A stretch of 64,000 bases of DNA from the NCBI RefSeq assembly GCF_008579165.1, contig NZ_BKCN01000007.1. The stretch is one strand, 5' to 3'. The notes below the pieces were generated by a model. It did not search any database, had not been told where the DNA came from, and saw only the letters and a list, made by a program, of their open reading frames with translations. Positions 47,933 to 57,807 of the stretch are shown here, piece by piece. Both the position numbers and the translations under genes were made by a program. Position 1 is the stretch's first letter. Each line of letters starts with the position of its first letter. This stretch comes from Iodidimonas nitroreducens (GTDB lineage Bacteria; Pseudomonadota; Alphaproteobacteria; Sphingomonadales; Rhodothalassiaceae).

Positions 47933-50900
47933 TCGCGATCCATGTCATTGATATTTTCCGACCCATCTTCTGGTCCCCCCACGATTTCGGGCACCCGCAA
48001 TTGCCCTTTGCCGGGCAGTTGAAGCCGCCTGAATACATCACCAACCAAGCGCCCCGCCAACCAGCGTTGCAGGGGATCGGTATCAAAAGCCGCCCGTGGC
48101 CCCGCCAGCGATCCCCCCAGATCAAAGCCGATGGCCGGCGCTTTGGGGAAAGCGCCCAAAGCCACCTTGCCCTTCATCGACAGGGCCCAGGCCGCCAGAT
48201 CAAGGGTGGCGCGACCATCAAGCCCCCCACCCGCCAGATCGGCCCTGATCTGATCGCTGCTGATCATGCCTTTGTCGGCCACTAAATCCGCCCCCAAATG
48301 GCTGAAAGCGGTGCGCCCACCGCCAAAGGATCGCTGCGCCAAACCTGCCAGATCGGCCGGTTTTTTGGCCGATTGAATGCGGCTGATCAATCCGGGCAGA
48401 TCAAAGGCCCTGATCGCCCCATCGGCCATATCAAGCCGCGCCCGCCCCTTCAGGGCCGAAACCAGATCAAAGGGCGATGCCCCTTGTGCCGAAAGGCTCC
48501 CCTTGATCGCCGCCCGCCCGGAGAGGGTTTGATAGCCAAAAAGGCTTTGCATCACTTCGGCCATCGCCAAAGATTGCCCATTAAAATCAATAGCAATCGC
48601 GGGCATGGCTGTGGCATCCACCTGCCCTGTGGCCAGAAAATGACCGCCAAAAAGCCCGGCATCGATGCTTTCGATGGTTAATACTGCATCCTGAAGGCGG
48701 CCATCAAAGGCCGGTTTCGTCAAAAGAACAGCGCCATGGCGCAGGCTTTTCGCCCGGATCTGAAACCGGCCATCAAGATGCGCCAGTGCCGATGCATCAA
48801 AAGGCACATGGGACCATTCCATGGGGCTTTTTGAGGATGGAGCCCCCGCCCCCTTAGCGCCCCCAAAATCCGCCGCTACCACATCCCCCAATTCCAGATC
48901 CACCTGCCAGAAAGGCCGCTTTTCCTGTGGTTTGATGTGCAAGCTGCCCGCAAGCGTGGTTTGCCCCAGATGCGATGGCTGCAGATTGATCGCCAGCCCT
49001 TCATCCCCACTGTGGCGGGCTTTCAAGGCCAGCAGAACATCACCCAAATCCCGGGCCGGGGGCTGATGATCGGGGATCAATTGCCGCAAGAAAGCCCCCA
49101 ATGCAGGATGCCGGGCGCGAAGGGTGACATCGATCAGGCGATCGGTCGAAAACCCCCGGGAAACATGCCCCGAAAATTCCAGCTGACCGCCCAGCAACCG
49201 CCCCTCGCCCACAAAGTCGGCCGCCGAAAGCAGGCCGCCCAAGCGCATCTCCAGATGCACGGGCAAGGCATCCCCCGTGGCATAAGCGGGCAGATGAAAG
49301 CGTTCGGCCAGCGCCCGATGGGATGGATGATCAAAGCCAAGGGCAAGATCAATGGGGCCATCCGGGGCCAGCCCCAAAGGCCCGGGCTTGCCGCGCAGGG
49401 TCATCCGCCCCCCGGCCAGCCGGGCGGTCATGTCCATCTCGGTATCAGCCAAGGGCCCGGTGATGCGCCCTTCAATCGCCACAGGCCCCAGATCAGCGAT
49501 CAGTTCAAGCGCGGATATATCCGCCCCCCCCGCTTTCAACTGCGCCAGAAGGGCGGCAGGATCGGGGCTCGCGAGCCGGATCAAGCCATCGACCACAGGC
49601 ACCCCGTCCCCGGTCCGAAAACCGCCGGATAAGCCAAGGCTGCTTTCTGCCGGGCCTTTGAGATCGAGGGATTCGATGGTGAATGCCGCCTTTTGATCCC
49701 CCGCATTCAGCGTTTGCGCACCAAGGCTGATATCGCGCAGGATTTGCCCCATGATGGTCAATCGCCGGGCCTTGAGCTTCAGATCCAGATCATAAGGCGC
49801 AATCTGCTTTAAGCCCTCATTGGCCATTTCCGCCATGGATTTGAGGCTGAAGGGCGGAGCATCCGCCGGGGCGGGGCCGAGATAATCATCAAGATCAAGG
49901 CGATCAAGTTCCAGATCGGCGGCCAATCCCAAGCGACCATCAAGACCGCTGAGGGCCAGACGCCCGCTGATGCGGCTGGCATCGAGCACCAAAGCCAGAT
50001 CATCAAGCGCCAGCATTGTGGGGTCGACAGCGACATGGGCAGAGACTGAAAAACGGTTGAGCACCTCTTGCGGGCCATCGGATGCGGCTATGGGCTCGAT
50101 CCCCAACCAGCCGAGCAAAGCCCGCAGATTGCTTGAGGATGCAGCCATCTCGCCCTCAAGCTTTGGCACGGCCCGTGATCCCTTGAGCTGCCCTTTGAAT
50201 GACAGATCGGATGCGCCGGGCAGATTGGCCGCGGCCTCATCGATCACCACAGCCCCTTCATCGGCATGGGCTTTGAACCCAATGCGGCTGATCACTTGAT
50301 CGCGATAGCGTGCGGCATCGATGGCCACCGAAAGATCGAGCGCCAGATCAGCGGGCAAAAGCGATGTCTCATCCCCCACATCAGGCTTAAACGCGGTGCG
50401 GCCATCGGTTTTTGGCGATGGAGAGGCGGCGAAAAAAGGATCGAGGTCAAGCTGATCGGCATGAAAATCCACGGCCAGCCGGGGGGCCGCGCCGGGCACA
50501 TATTGGCCCCGGCCATCAAAACCGGTTTTGCCAAAATTACCGCGCAGATCATCCAGTGTCAGCGATCCATCCGATAGCAACCGGGCCTTCAGATCAAAAG
50601 CTTTATCCAGCCCGGGGGTTTGGGGCAGATTTTGGATGGCCTGAAGCCATGCGATGGGCAAAAAAGCACGGCCCACCGCCTCGAAATCTCCAAAAAATTG
50701 ACCCAGATCATCGGTTTTTGCATCAAGCTTGAACGAAAAATCGGGTAACGCGCCCCCGGATGAAAGAAGATCGGCATCGGATAGGGGGACGGCCTTTTGC
50801 CTGATCCAACCTGAAAGACCGAACCGCGCTTCATCAATTTCGAGCCGCACCGATAAAGCGTGCGCCGATCCGGGGCAAAGCGATCCGCTTTCAGTTCCAG

Positions 50901-51581
50901 TTCAAGAGGAATATCGCCTGATTGCGCCGCCATTTGAAGGCGATAGGGCCCCGCCAAAGCCTGCACCTCCAGCGCGATATCGATCTCATTCAGATGGAAA
51001 GTCCTGTCCGATTGATGATCATGATAGCGCACTGCGCCGTTTTTGATTCGCAGATCATCAAGGCTGAAGCGATCGCGATCACCGCTCGTCCCGGTTGGCG
51101 ATGCGGCTGCGGAAGGCTCTCCGGCTTCAGGTGGCAAAAAAATCGGCAGCCGCCAATTCTCCCGGCCATCCGCGCTCCGCTCCAAAGCCACAATAGGGGC
51201 AAGAAGCTCGATCCGGCGGATTTTCAGATCGCCCTTTAAAAGCGGGAAAAGCGCGATCACCACATCAAAACGATCCATCGCCACCAGATTGGCGGCCACA
51301 CCCCCCTCATGATTGCCGATCCGCACATCCCCCGCGCGCAGGGCCAAAGCAGGCACGGTGCGCACAGATAAATCCCCGCCGATCACCACATCCCGCCCGG
51401 TGGCCGCGGCAAGGGCTGCCTCCATCCGGGGGCGATAGGCATTCCAATCGATGAACAGCGGGGCGATCATCGCCAGCACCAGCAGGCTGAGAACAAGGCC
51501 GAGCATCGCCCAGCCCGCCCTGCGCCAAAAGACACTGTTCAGGCTGGATTTAGGGGGTTTTTGCTGCTCGTCTTCCTGCAT
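47863..51581 (-). CDS. AsmA-family envelope protein (one frameshift)
   Basis: 1239 residues from ATG 51581 (MQEDEQQKPPKSSLNSVFWR) once one base is restored. A single N-terminal helix (RAGWAMLGLVLSLLVLAMIA) anchors a long periplasmic beta-groove protein. AsmA-type N-terminal residues are NAYRPRMEAALAAATGRDVV and LRAGDVRIGN, and the AsmA C-terminal domain is near 48000-48700. Large AsmA/TamB-like proteins are proposed lipid carriers between membranes; for this one that is inference. The frame breaks near 50866 (CC for C restores DRPHALSVRLEIDEARFG). The C-terminal end overlaps the RHH gene by 70 bp. Confidence 0.84.
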
Positions 51582-51682
51582 CCCTCGTCGCCTCGTACTT
51601 GCAACCGCGCCCCGCACTGCCTATCAGTGATCAATGGCACATCCCATGCCCCAAAGGCTATCAGGAAAGAGCTGCATTGATC

Positions 51683-52177
51683 ATGCCCTTCATCAAATAT
51701 CTTATCGTCCTCCTGTTCCTGCTATTGGCCGCTCCGGTTCATGCGGGATGCACCGATGCCGCCCGGCCCGGGGCTTCATGGATCCGATGCTTCATGACCG
51801 GCAGCCAATATCAGGAGGTGGATATTAAAAACGCCATCCTGCGGGAAAGCACCTTTACGCGCTCCAATTTCACCGGGGCGGTGATGAGCGATGTGGATGC
51901 CCGCGACGCCAAATTCGTTTCCGCGATCATGCTGGGGGTAAAGCTTGATGGGGCGAACCTTGCCAATGCCGATTTCACCAAGGCGGATCTGAGCAAAGCC
52001 GATTTAAGCGGGGCCGATCTCAGGGGCGCGCGGCTTTATCAAACCATCCTTCGCGGGGCTGATTTAAGCGGGGCCCGGCTCAATGGGGCCGATCTTTATC
52101 AAACCGATTTTTCCAACAGTCTGTGGGTGGATGGCACCACCCGCTGCGCTGAAGGCTCGATTGGTCGCTGCAAATAA
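51683..52177 (+). CDS. Secreted pentapeptide-repeat protein
   Basis: 164 residues from ATG 51683. Signal peptide MPFIKYLIVLLFLLLAAPVHA. The mature part holds about 17 A(D/N)LxX repeats (GANLANADFTKADLSKADLS, GADLRGARLYQTILRGADLS), predicted to form a right-handed square beta-helix. Two cysteine pairs flank it (GCTDAARPGASWIRC and TTRCAEGSIGRC). Function is unknown; gyrase-type mimics are usually cytosolic, so this secreted form probably does something else. It is 20 bp upstream of the ClC gene. Confidence 0.85.
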   Translation: MPFIKYLIVLLFLLLAAPVHAGCTDAARPGASWIRCFMTGSQYQEVDIKNAILRESTFTRSNFTGAVMSDVDARDAKFVSAIMLGVKLDGANLANADFTKADLSKADLSGADLRGARLYQTILRGADLSGARLNGADLYQTDFSNSLWVDGTTRCAEGSIGRCK

Positions 52178-52197
52178 CGGCTTCCTTCTACCGATCC

Positions 52198-54006
52198 ATG
52201 AGGTTTCGGATGAAATGGTCCCAAAAACGATCGATCCTGAAGCTGCGCGGGGGTGCCAAGCGCCTTTTGGGGCGGCTGCGCTTTGATCATTCCATCCTGT
52301 TTCTCCTCGCTTTGCTCACCGGTATCCTCGCAGGCTATGGGGCGATTGGCTTTCGGCTTTTGATCAATGGCTGGAGCCTTTTTCTTTTCGGTGCCGATGG
52401 TGATCATCTGATCGGCGGGCTGGCCTTGATGCCATGGTGGCAGATCATGCTGATCCCCATTGCCGGCGGGTTTCTGGTGGCCGGGCTTTTGCGCTTTCTG
52501 ATGCCCGAAAAACGACCGCTGGGGGTGGCGGAGGTAATCGAGGCGGTGGCCCTGCGCGATGGCCGGATGCCCATCCGATCCGCCCTTGCCAATGCCTTTT
52601 CCAATGCCACGGCTTTGGGCTTTGGCGCTTCGGTGGGGCGCGAAGGCCCGGTGGTGCATCTGGCAGCGGCTTTGGCTGCGTTCATTGGGGATCGCCTGCA
52701 TCTCACCCCGGCCATCACCCGCACCCTTATCGGCTGTGGGGTGGCCAGCGGTGTTGCGGCTTCGTTCAATGCACCGATTGCGGGCGTATTGTTCGCTTTG
52801 GAAGTGGTGGTCGGCCATTATGCCCTTCATGCCTTTGCGCCCATTGTTCTGGCCGGGGTGGCGGGCACCGTGGTCTCGCGCATCCATCTGGGCAATACCC
52901 CCGCCTTCACCTTGCCCGATCTGCAGATCATGTCTTTGTGGGAATTTCCCGCCTTCGGGGTTTTGGGGATCGTCTCGGCGCTTATGGCCATCCTCTTCAT
53001 GTATCTCATCTTTAAAATGATCGATGCCCGGCAGGCGCTGCTTTCCCGCCCCCATAAATCCCTTCCCGAATGGAGCTTGCCGCCCTTGGCCGGGCTCTGT
53101 GTGGGGGTGGTGGCGATCTGGCTGCCCGAAATCATCGGCGTGGGCTATGAAGGGGCCGATCTGGCGCTCAAAGGCAGCTATGAGCTCAATATCCTGCTGG
53201 TGCTTTTGGGGGGGAAAATCCTGCTCACGGCCCTGTGCTTTGCCGCCGGTTTCGGCACCGGCGTTTTTTCTCCATCCCTGTTCATCGGGGCCATGCTGGG
53301 GGGAGCTTTTGGCCTCGGCCTCGCACAGGCTTTTCCCGGTCTGGTGTCTGATCCCGGGGTTTATGCAGTGGTGGGCATGGGGGCTTTTGCTTCGGCCATT
53401 CTGGGGGCACCCATGTCAACCATGCTGATCATTTTCGAGATGACCGGCGATTATGAGGTGACTTTGGCGGTGATGGTGGCCGCTGCCATTTCATCGATGA
53501 TCACCCATTTTTCCTATGCGCCCTCTTTTTTCCTGAAGCAGCTTTTGCGCCGGGGGCTGAGTTTGGAAGCGGGCAAGGCATCCTATCTTTTGAAATCCAC
53601 CGGCACCAAGGAAGTGATGCGCACGGATGTGATTTCCGTCAAACCTCAGGCCAGTATTTTCGAGGTTCGGCATGTTCTGATGGCTCAGGGCGGCGGCAAG
53701 CTGATGGTCACTGATGATGCGGGGGCGCTTTTGGGCATCATTTCCCTGTCTGATCTGCCTGATGAGGCCTTTGATCCCGAACTTGATCATCTGGTGCGCG
53801 CTGCCGAGATTGTGCGCGCCAATCCGGCGGTGGTTTATGCCTTTGATAGTTTGGAACAAAGCCTTGGGCTTTTGGAGCGAACAGGCGAGCCGATCCTGCC
53901 GGTGCTGTCTGATCCCAATGATCGCATCCTGATCGGGCTTTTGCATCATGAGGATGTTTTGAAAGCCTATACCCGCGCCCTGCTCCACAGCCATGGCCAA
54001 GGTTGA
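52198..54006 (+). CDS. ClC-family chloride channel with CBS domains
   Basis: 602 residues (a start 12 bp later at 52210 is possible). About ten ClC membrane helices are visible, with the gating glutamate in GASVGREGPVVHLAA and the second anion-filter region GFGTGVFSPSLFIGAMLGG. The position after the helix FNAPIAGVLFALEVV has Val where H+-coupled exchangers carry the second Glu (E203 of E. coli ClcA). This suggests a channel, not an antiporter. The GSGIP serine is also replaced (LGVAEVIEAV). Two CBS domains follow residue 440 (EVMRTDVISVKPQASIFEV) and may sense nucleotides. Confidence 0.87.
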   Translation: MRFRMKWSQKRSILKLRGGAKRLLGRLRFDHSILFLLALLTGILAGYGAIGFRLLINGWSLFLFGADGDHLIGGLALMPWWQIMLIPIAGGFLVAGLLRFLMPEKRPLGVAEVIEAVALRDGRMPIRSALANAFSNATALGFGASVGREGPVVHLAAALAAFIGDRLHLTPAITRTLIGCGVASGVAASFNAPIAGVLFALEVVVGHYALHAFAPIVLAGVAGTVVSRIHLGNTPAFTLPDLQIMSLWEFPAFGVLGIVSALMAILFMYLIFKMIDARQALLSRPHKSLPEWSLPPLAGLCVGVVAIWLPEIIGVGYEGADLALKGSYELNILLVLLGGKILLTALCFAAGFGTGVFSPSLFIGAMLGGAFGLGLAQAFPGLVSDPGVYAVVGMGAFASAILGAPMSTMLIIFEMTGDYEVTLAVMVAAAISSMITHFSYAPSFFLKQLLRRGLSLEAGKASYLLKSTGTKEVMRTDVISVKPQASIFEVRHVLMAQGGGKLMVTDDAGALLGIISLSDLPDEAFDPELDHLVRAAEIVRANPAVVYAFDSLEQSLGLLERTGEPILPVLSDPNDRILIGLLHHEDVLKAYTRALLHSHGQG

Positions 54007-54064
54007 GTTTAAGGCGCAAGTCCGCAAGGATAGGGCCGATGCGCTCTAGTCAAAAGCCCCGCAA

Positions 54065-56519
54065 ATGATTACAAAGCCATCCATGAATTCTGATCCATTT
54101 GATTTTCAAGATGATGCGCCGTCTGGCGGGACCGGGGCCGCATCCGGGGCCAATTCCGGGGCCAATCCTGCTGGCGAGCCGCCATGGCTTTCGGGGCTCA
54201 ATCCGGCCCAGCGCGATGCTGTTTTAAGCCTTTTGGGGCCGGTTCTGGTGCTCGCTGGCGCCGGCACCGGGAAAACCCGTGTGCTCACCACCCGCATTGC
54301 CCATCTGATCGCCACCGGCCATGCCCATCCCGGTGAAATTCTGGCCGTCACCTTCACCAACAAAGCCGCCCGGGAAATGCGTGAGCGGGTGGAGCATCTT
54401 TTGGGCCGCCCGGCGGCGGGCATGGCTTTGGGCACCTTTCATTCCATCTCTGCCCGCTGCTGCGCCATTATGCCGAACGCGCCGGGCTCAAATCCAATTT
54501 CACCATCCTTGATAGCGATGATCAGATCCGCCTGCTCAAACAACTGATCCGGGCCGAGGATATCGACGAAAAACGCTGGCCCGCACGGCTTTTGGCGGGG
54601 CTGATCGATCGCTGGAAAAACCGGGCGCTGACCCCACAAACCGTGCCCCAAGCCGAAGGCATGAGCTTTGCCGAGGGCAAGGGCCTTAGCCTTTACCGGC
54701 AATATCAGGAGCGGCTTTTACAGATCAATGCCTGCGATTTTGGTGATCTGATCCTTCATATGATCACCCTGATGCAAAATCATCGGGATATTCTGGCCAG
54801 CATCCAGCGGCGCGCGCGCTTTTTGCTGGTGGATGAGTATCAGGATACCAATGTGGCGCAATATCTGTGGCTGCGGCTTTTGGCGCAAAGGCCGGAGACT
54901 GAACCCCGGCATATCTGCTGTGTGGGGGATGATGATCAATCCATCTATGGCTGGCGTGGCGCGGAAGTGGGCAATATCTTGCGCTTTGATCAGGATTTCC
55001 CCGGGGCCAAGGTGATCCGTCTGGAACAGAATTACCGCTCCACCGGGCATATTCTGGGGGCGGCTTCATCCCTGATCGCCGCCAATGCATCGCGCCTTGG
55101 CAAAAGCCTGTGGACCGAGGCGGGCGCGGGCGAAAAGATCGACCTGCGCGGGCTGTGGGATGCCAATGAAGAAGCCCGCACGGTGGGCGATCTGGTGGAA
55201 GATCGGCAAAGGCAGGGCGATTCTTTATCAGAGATGGCCATATTGGTGCGCGCCGGTTTTCAAACCCGCGAATTTGAAGAACGGATGATCACCCTTGGCA
55301 TTCCTTATCGGGTGATCGGTGGGCCGCGCTTTTATGAGCGGGCGGAAATTCGCGATGCCCTTGCCTATTTGCGCCTTTTGGTGCAGCCCGATGATGATCT
55401 GGCTTTTGAACGCATCATCAATCTGCCCAAACGCGGGCTGGGCACGGCAGCCTTGCAGATGATCAACCGGCTGGCCCGGGCCGAGGGCACATCCATGAGC
55501 CGGGCCGCCGCTCAGCTTATCGGCAGCGAGGATCTGCGGCCACAGGCGCGGCGGGCGCTGGCGCATTTCCTTGAAGATTTCAAGCGCTGGCGCGAACAGA
55601 TCGATCAGCTTGATCATCCCAGCCTGACCGAGCTGATTTTGGAAGACTCAGGCATTGTCGAGATGTGGCAGAAGGATAAATCCCCCGATGCCAGCGGCCG
55701 CCTTGAAAACCTGCGCGAACTGGTGGGGGCGATGCGCGAATTCGACAGCCTCAACGGATTTCTGGAACATATCAGCCTTGTGATGGACAATCAGGAGGCA
55801 TCAGGCCTTGAAAAGCTGACGATCATGACCCTTCATGCCGCCAAGGGGCTGGAATTTGACACCGTGTTCCTGCCCGGCTGGGAAGAAGGGGTTTTTCCCA
55901 ATCAACGCTCCATGGATGAAGGCGGCTGAGCGCCCTTGAGGAAGAACGTCGCCTTGGCTATGTGGGGATCACCCGCGCTAAAAAGCGCGCGATCATCCTT
56001 TTTGCCGCCAATCGCCAGATTTTTGGCCAATGGCAATCGAGCCTGCCATCCCGCTTCATCGAAGATCTCAACCCCCAGCATATCGAAGAGCATCTGCAAC
56101 AAGGACTTTATGGCCAATCGCGATCCCCGCGCATGGTGGGGGATCAAAGCTGGGACGGGGGCAAGGCCTGGGGCGGCTTTCAGGGCTATGATACCGAACC
56201 CGCCCGGGGGCCGGGCTGGGCGCGGGCCCAAGCCCATGGCGCGCGCCAAAATGTGGAGGGACGCGGCGACCGGGTGCGCCGATCCTCGCGCCGGGCCCAT
56301 GGTTTGCAGGGTGTGGGTTTGCAGGCCATGGACTCGCGAAAATCCGGCCATCCATCAGCCGATCAGGCTGCCGCACCCGCCTTCACCATAGGCGAGCGGG
56401 TGTTTCACGAAAAATTCGGCTATGGCGAGATCATCGAGATTTCGGGCCACAAGCTGCACATCGATTTTGAACATTCCGGGGTAAAGCATGTGCTCGACAG
56501 TTTTGTGACATCCTCATGA
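54065..56519 (+). CDS. uvrD: UvrD/PcrA-type DNA helicase (two frameshifts)
   Basis: 818 residues after two bases are restored. A 3'-5' superfamily 1A helicase used in repair and in removing proteins from DNA. Walker A is VLAGAGTGKTRVLTTRI, motif II is LLVDEYQDTNVAQY, motif III is DDQSIYGWRGAEV, motif V is MTLHAAKGLEFDTVFLPG and motif VI is RLGYVGITRAKKRA. The C-terminal tudor-like domain of PcrA/UvrD is present (GERVFHEKFGYGEIIEISG). Breaks are at 54457 (GCCTG for GCTG, restoring ARLLRHYAERAG) and 55924-55925 (GGGC for GGC, restoring DEGGLSALEEERRL). The start may be 54065 or 54083. It overlaps prmA by four bases. Confidence 0.93.
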
Positions 56520-57448
56520 GCGGCTGGAAATTATGGATCACCGCCCCGCCCCATGCCGTGGCCGCGATTGAAGGGCTTTTTGAGGATGCCCTCATCCCTT
56601 TTGACGAGGATGCGACCCTGTCCACCTTTGAAATCACCGAAGATCGCCTGTGGCAGATTGAAGCCTGCCTGCAAAAAAAGCCCGATCCAGACCCCTTGGA
56701 GGCCGCGCTCAACCAGTGGGCCGAGGATGAAGGCCTGGGGCTCGGCCCCTTGGTGCTCGAGGCTTTGGAAGATCGGGATTGGGTGAGCGAAAGCCAGAAA
56801 CTGCTGGCGCCGGTGATCGCCGGTCGGGTGCTGGTGCATGGCAGCCATGATCGCGCCAAACGCCGGGCCTTTGGCATCAATCTGCAGATCGAAGCGGGTC
56901 AGGCGTTCGGCACCGGCCAGCATGCCACCACCAAAGGCTGCCTGTTGATGCTGGATCAATTGGCCCGCCGCAGCCGTCGAAATCAAGCGGGCCACCCCCG
57001 CGCCCTGCTCGATCTGGGCTGTGGATCGGGGGTTTTGGCGATGGCCATGGCGCAGCTTTGGCGCAAAGGGGTGATGGCCAGCGATATTGATCCCATCGCC
57101 AGCCGCACCGCAGCAGAGAATGGCGCGGTCAATCATCTGCGCCAAACCCGGCATCGCCGCGCCGGGCATGGGCTTCAGGTCATCACCGCGCCAGGGATGA
57201 AGCATCGCAGCCTGCGCCGGGCGGGGCCCTTTGATCTGGTGACCGCCAATATTCTGGCAGGCCCCCTGATCAGCATGGCCGCCGCCATCAGCGCCGGCAT
57301 CGCCCCCGGCGGGCGATTGATTTTAGCGGGATTATTGCAATCGCAAGAGACGGCGGTTCTGGCGGCCTATCGCGCCCGGGGTTTTCGGTTGGAAGGCCGC
57401 CTGCAAATCGCCGATTGGCCGAGCCTGCTGCTCAAAAAATCAAGATAG
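56516..57448 (+). CDS. prmA: Ribosomal protein L11 methyltransferase
   Basis: 310 residues. SAM-dependent methyltransferase that methylates ribosomal protein L11. The SAM motif is LLDLGCGSGVLAMAMAQLW and the active loop is VTANILAGPLISMA (NILA plays the role of the NPPF-type motif). IEAGQAFGTGQHATTKGCL is the conserved substrate-side stretch. The ATG is within the uvrD stop (ATGA, 56516-56519), so it is translationally coupled. Length is standard. Confidence 0.93.
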   Translation: MSGWKLWITAPPHAVAAIEGLFEDALIPFDEDATLSTFEITEDRLWQIEACLQKKPDPDPLEAALNQWAEDEGLGLGPLVLEALEDRDWVSESQKLLAPVIAGRVLVHGSHDRAKRRAFGINLQIEAGQAFGTGQHATTKGCLLMLDQLARRSRRNQAGHPRALLDLGCGSGVLAMAMAQLWRKGVMASDIDPIASRTAAENGAVNHLRQTRHRRAGHGLQVITAPGMKHRSLRRAGPFDLVTANILAGPLISMAAAISAGIAPGGRLILAGLLQSQETAVLAAYRARGFRLEGRLQIADWPSLLLKKSR

Positions 57449-57465
57449 ATTTTGACTTTAAGGGC

Positions 57466-57660
57466 TTAGGCGGCCTGCTGTTCGATCACCGACGGGCTTG
57501 CGAGCGCGGCAGCTTTGGCGGGCTTTGCGAACAGATGAATGTCGGCCGATGGGGTCGCGCTCAACTGGCCATTTTCGATCAGATAATCAAAAAAGCCATA
57601 GGAACGGCCAAACAGGCCATTGACCACAAGGCGGGCATTTTCAGAAACGGTGCTAAACAT
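57466..57660 (-). CDS. Small protein of unknown function, 64 aa
   Basis: Starts at ATG 57660 (MFSTVSENARLVVNGLFGRS) after a good AAAGGA site 8 bp upstream, which makes it more likely to be real than its size suggests. It has a short aromatic, hydrophobic first half (YGFFDYLIENGQ) and an Ala-rich tail; no signal peptide or family is recognised. It stands alone between prmA (convergent) and ligA. A 12-bp palindrome (57700-57711) lies 40 bp upstream. Confidence 0.55.
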   Translation of the reverse strand: MFSTVSENARLVVNGLFGRSYGFFDYLIENGQLSATPSADIHLFAKPAKAAALASPSVIEQQAA

Positions 57661-57699
57661 GTGCGGTCCTTTCATAGGGTGAAACTATTATGTTGCACC

Positions 57700-57711
57700 G
57701 CACATATGTGC
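57700..57711. promoter_or_regulatory. Palindrome upstream of the small gene
   Basis: GCACATATGTGC is a perfect 12-bp palindrome, 40 bp before the start of the 64-residue gene on the minus strand. It fits the size of an operator for a dimeric regulator. No promoter boxes are convincing. Confidence 0.4.
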
Positions 57712-57807
57712 CTTTGTCCCGGCCTTGAGTAGGTCAATTCAAAGCATTTCAGCTATGCGTTTAACGCATGGGTCATAGGGGCGATCATCCCGATGAGAGC
57801 ATAATGC

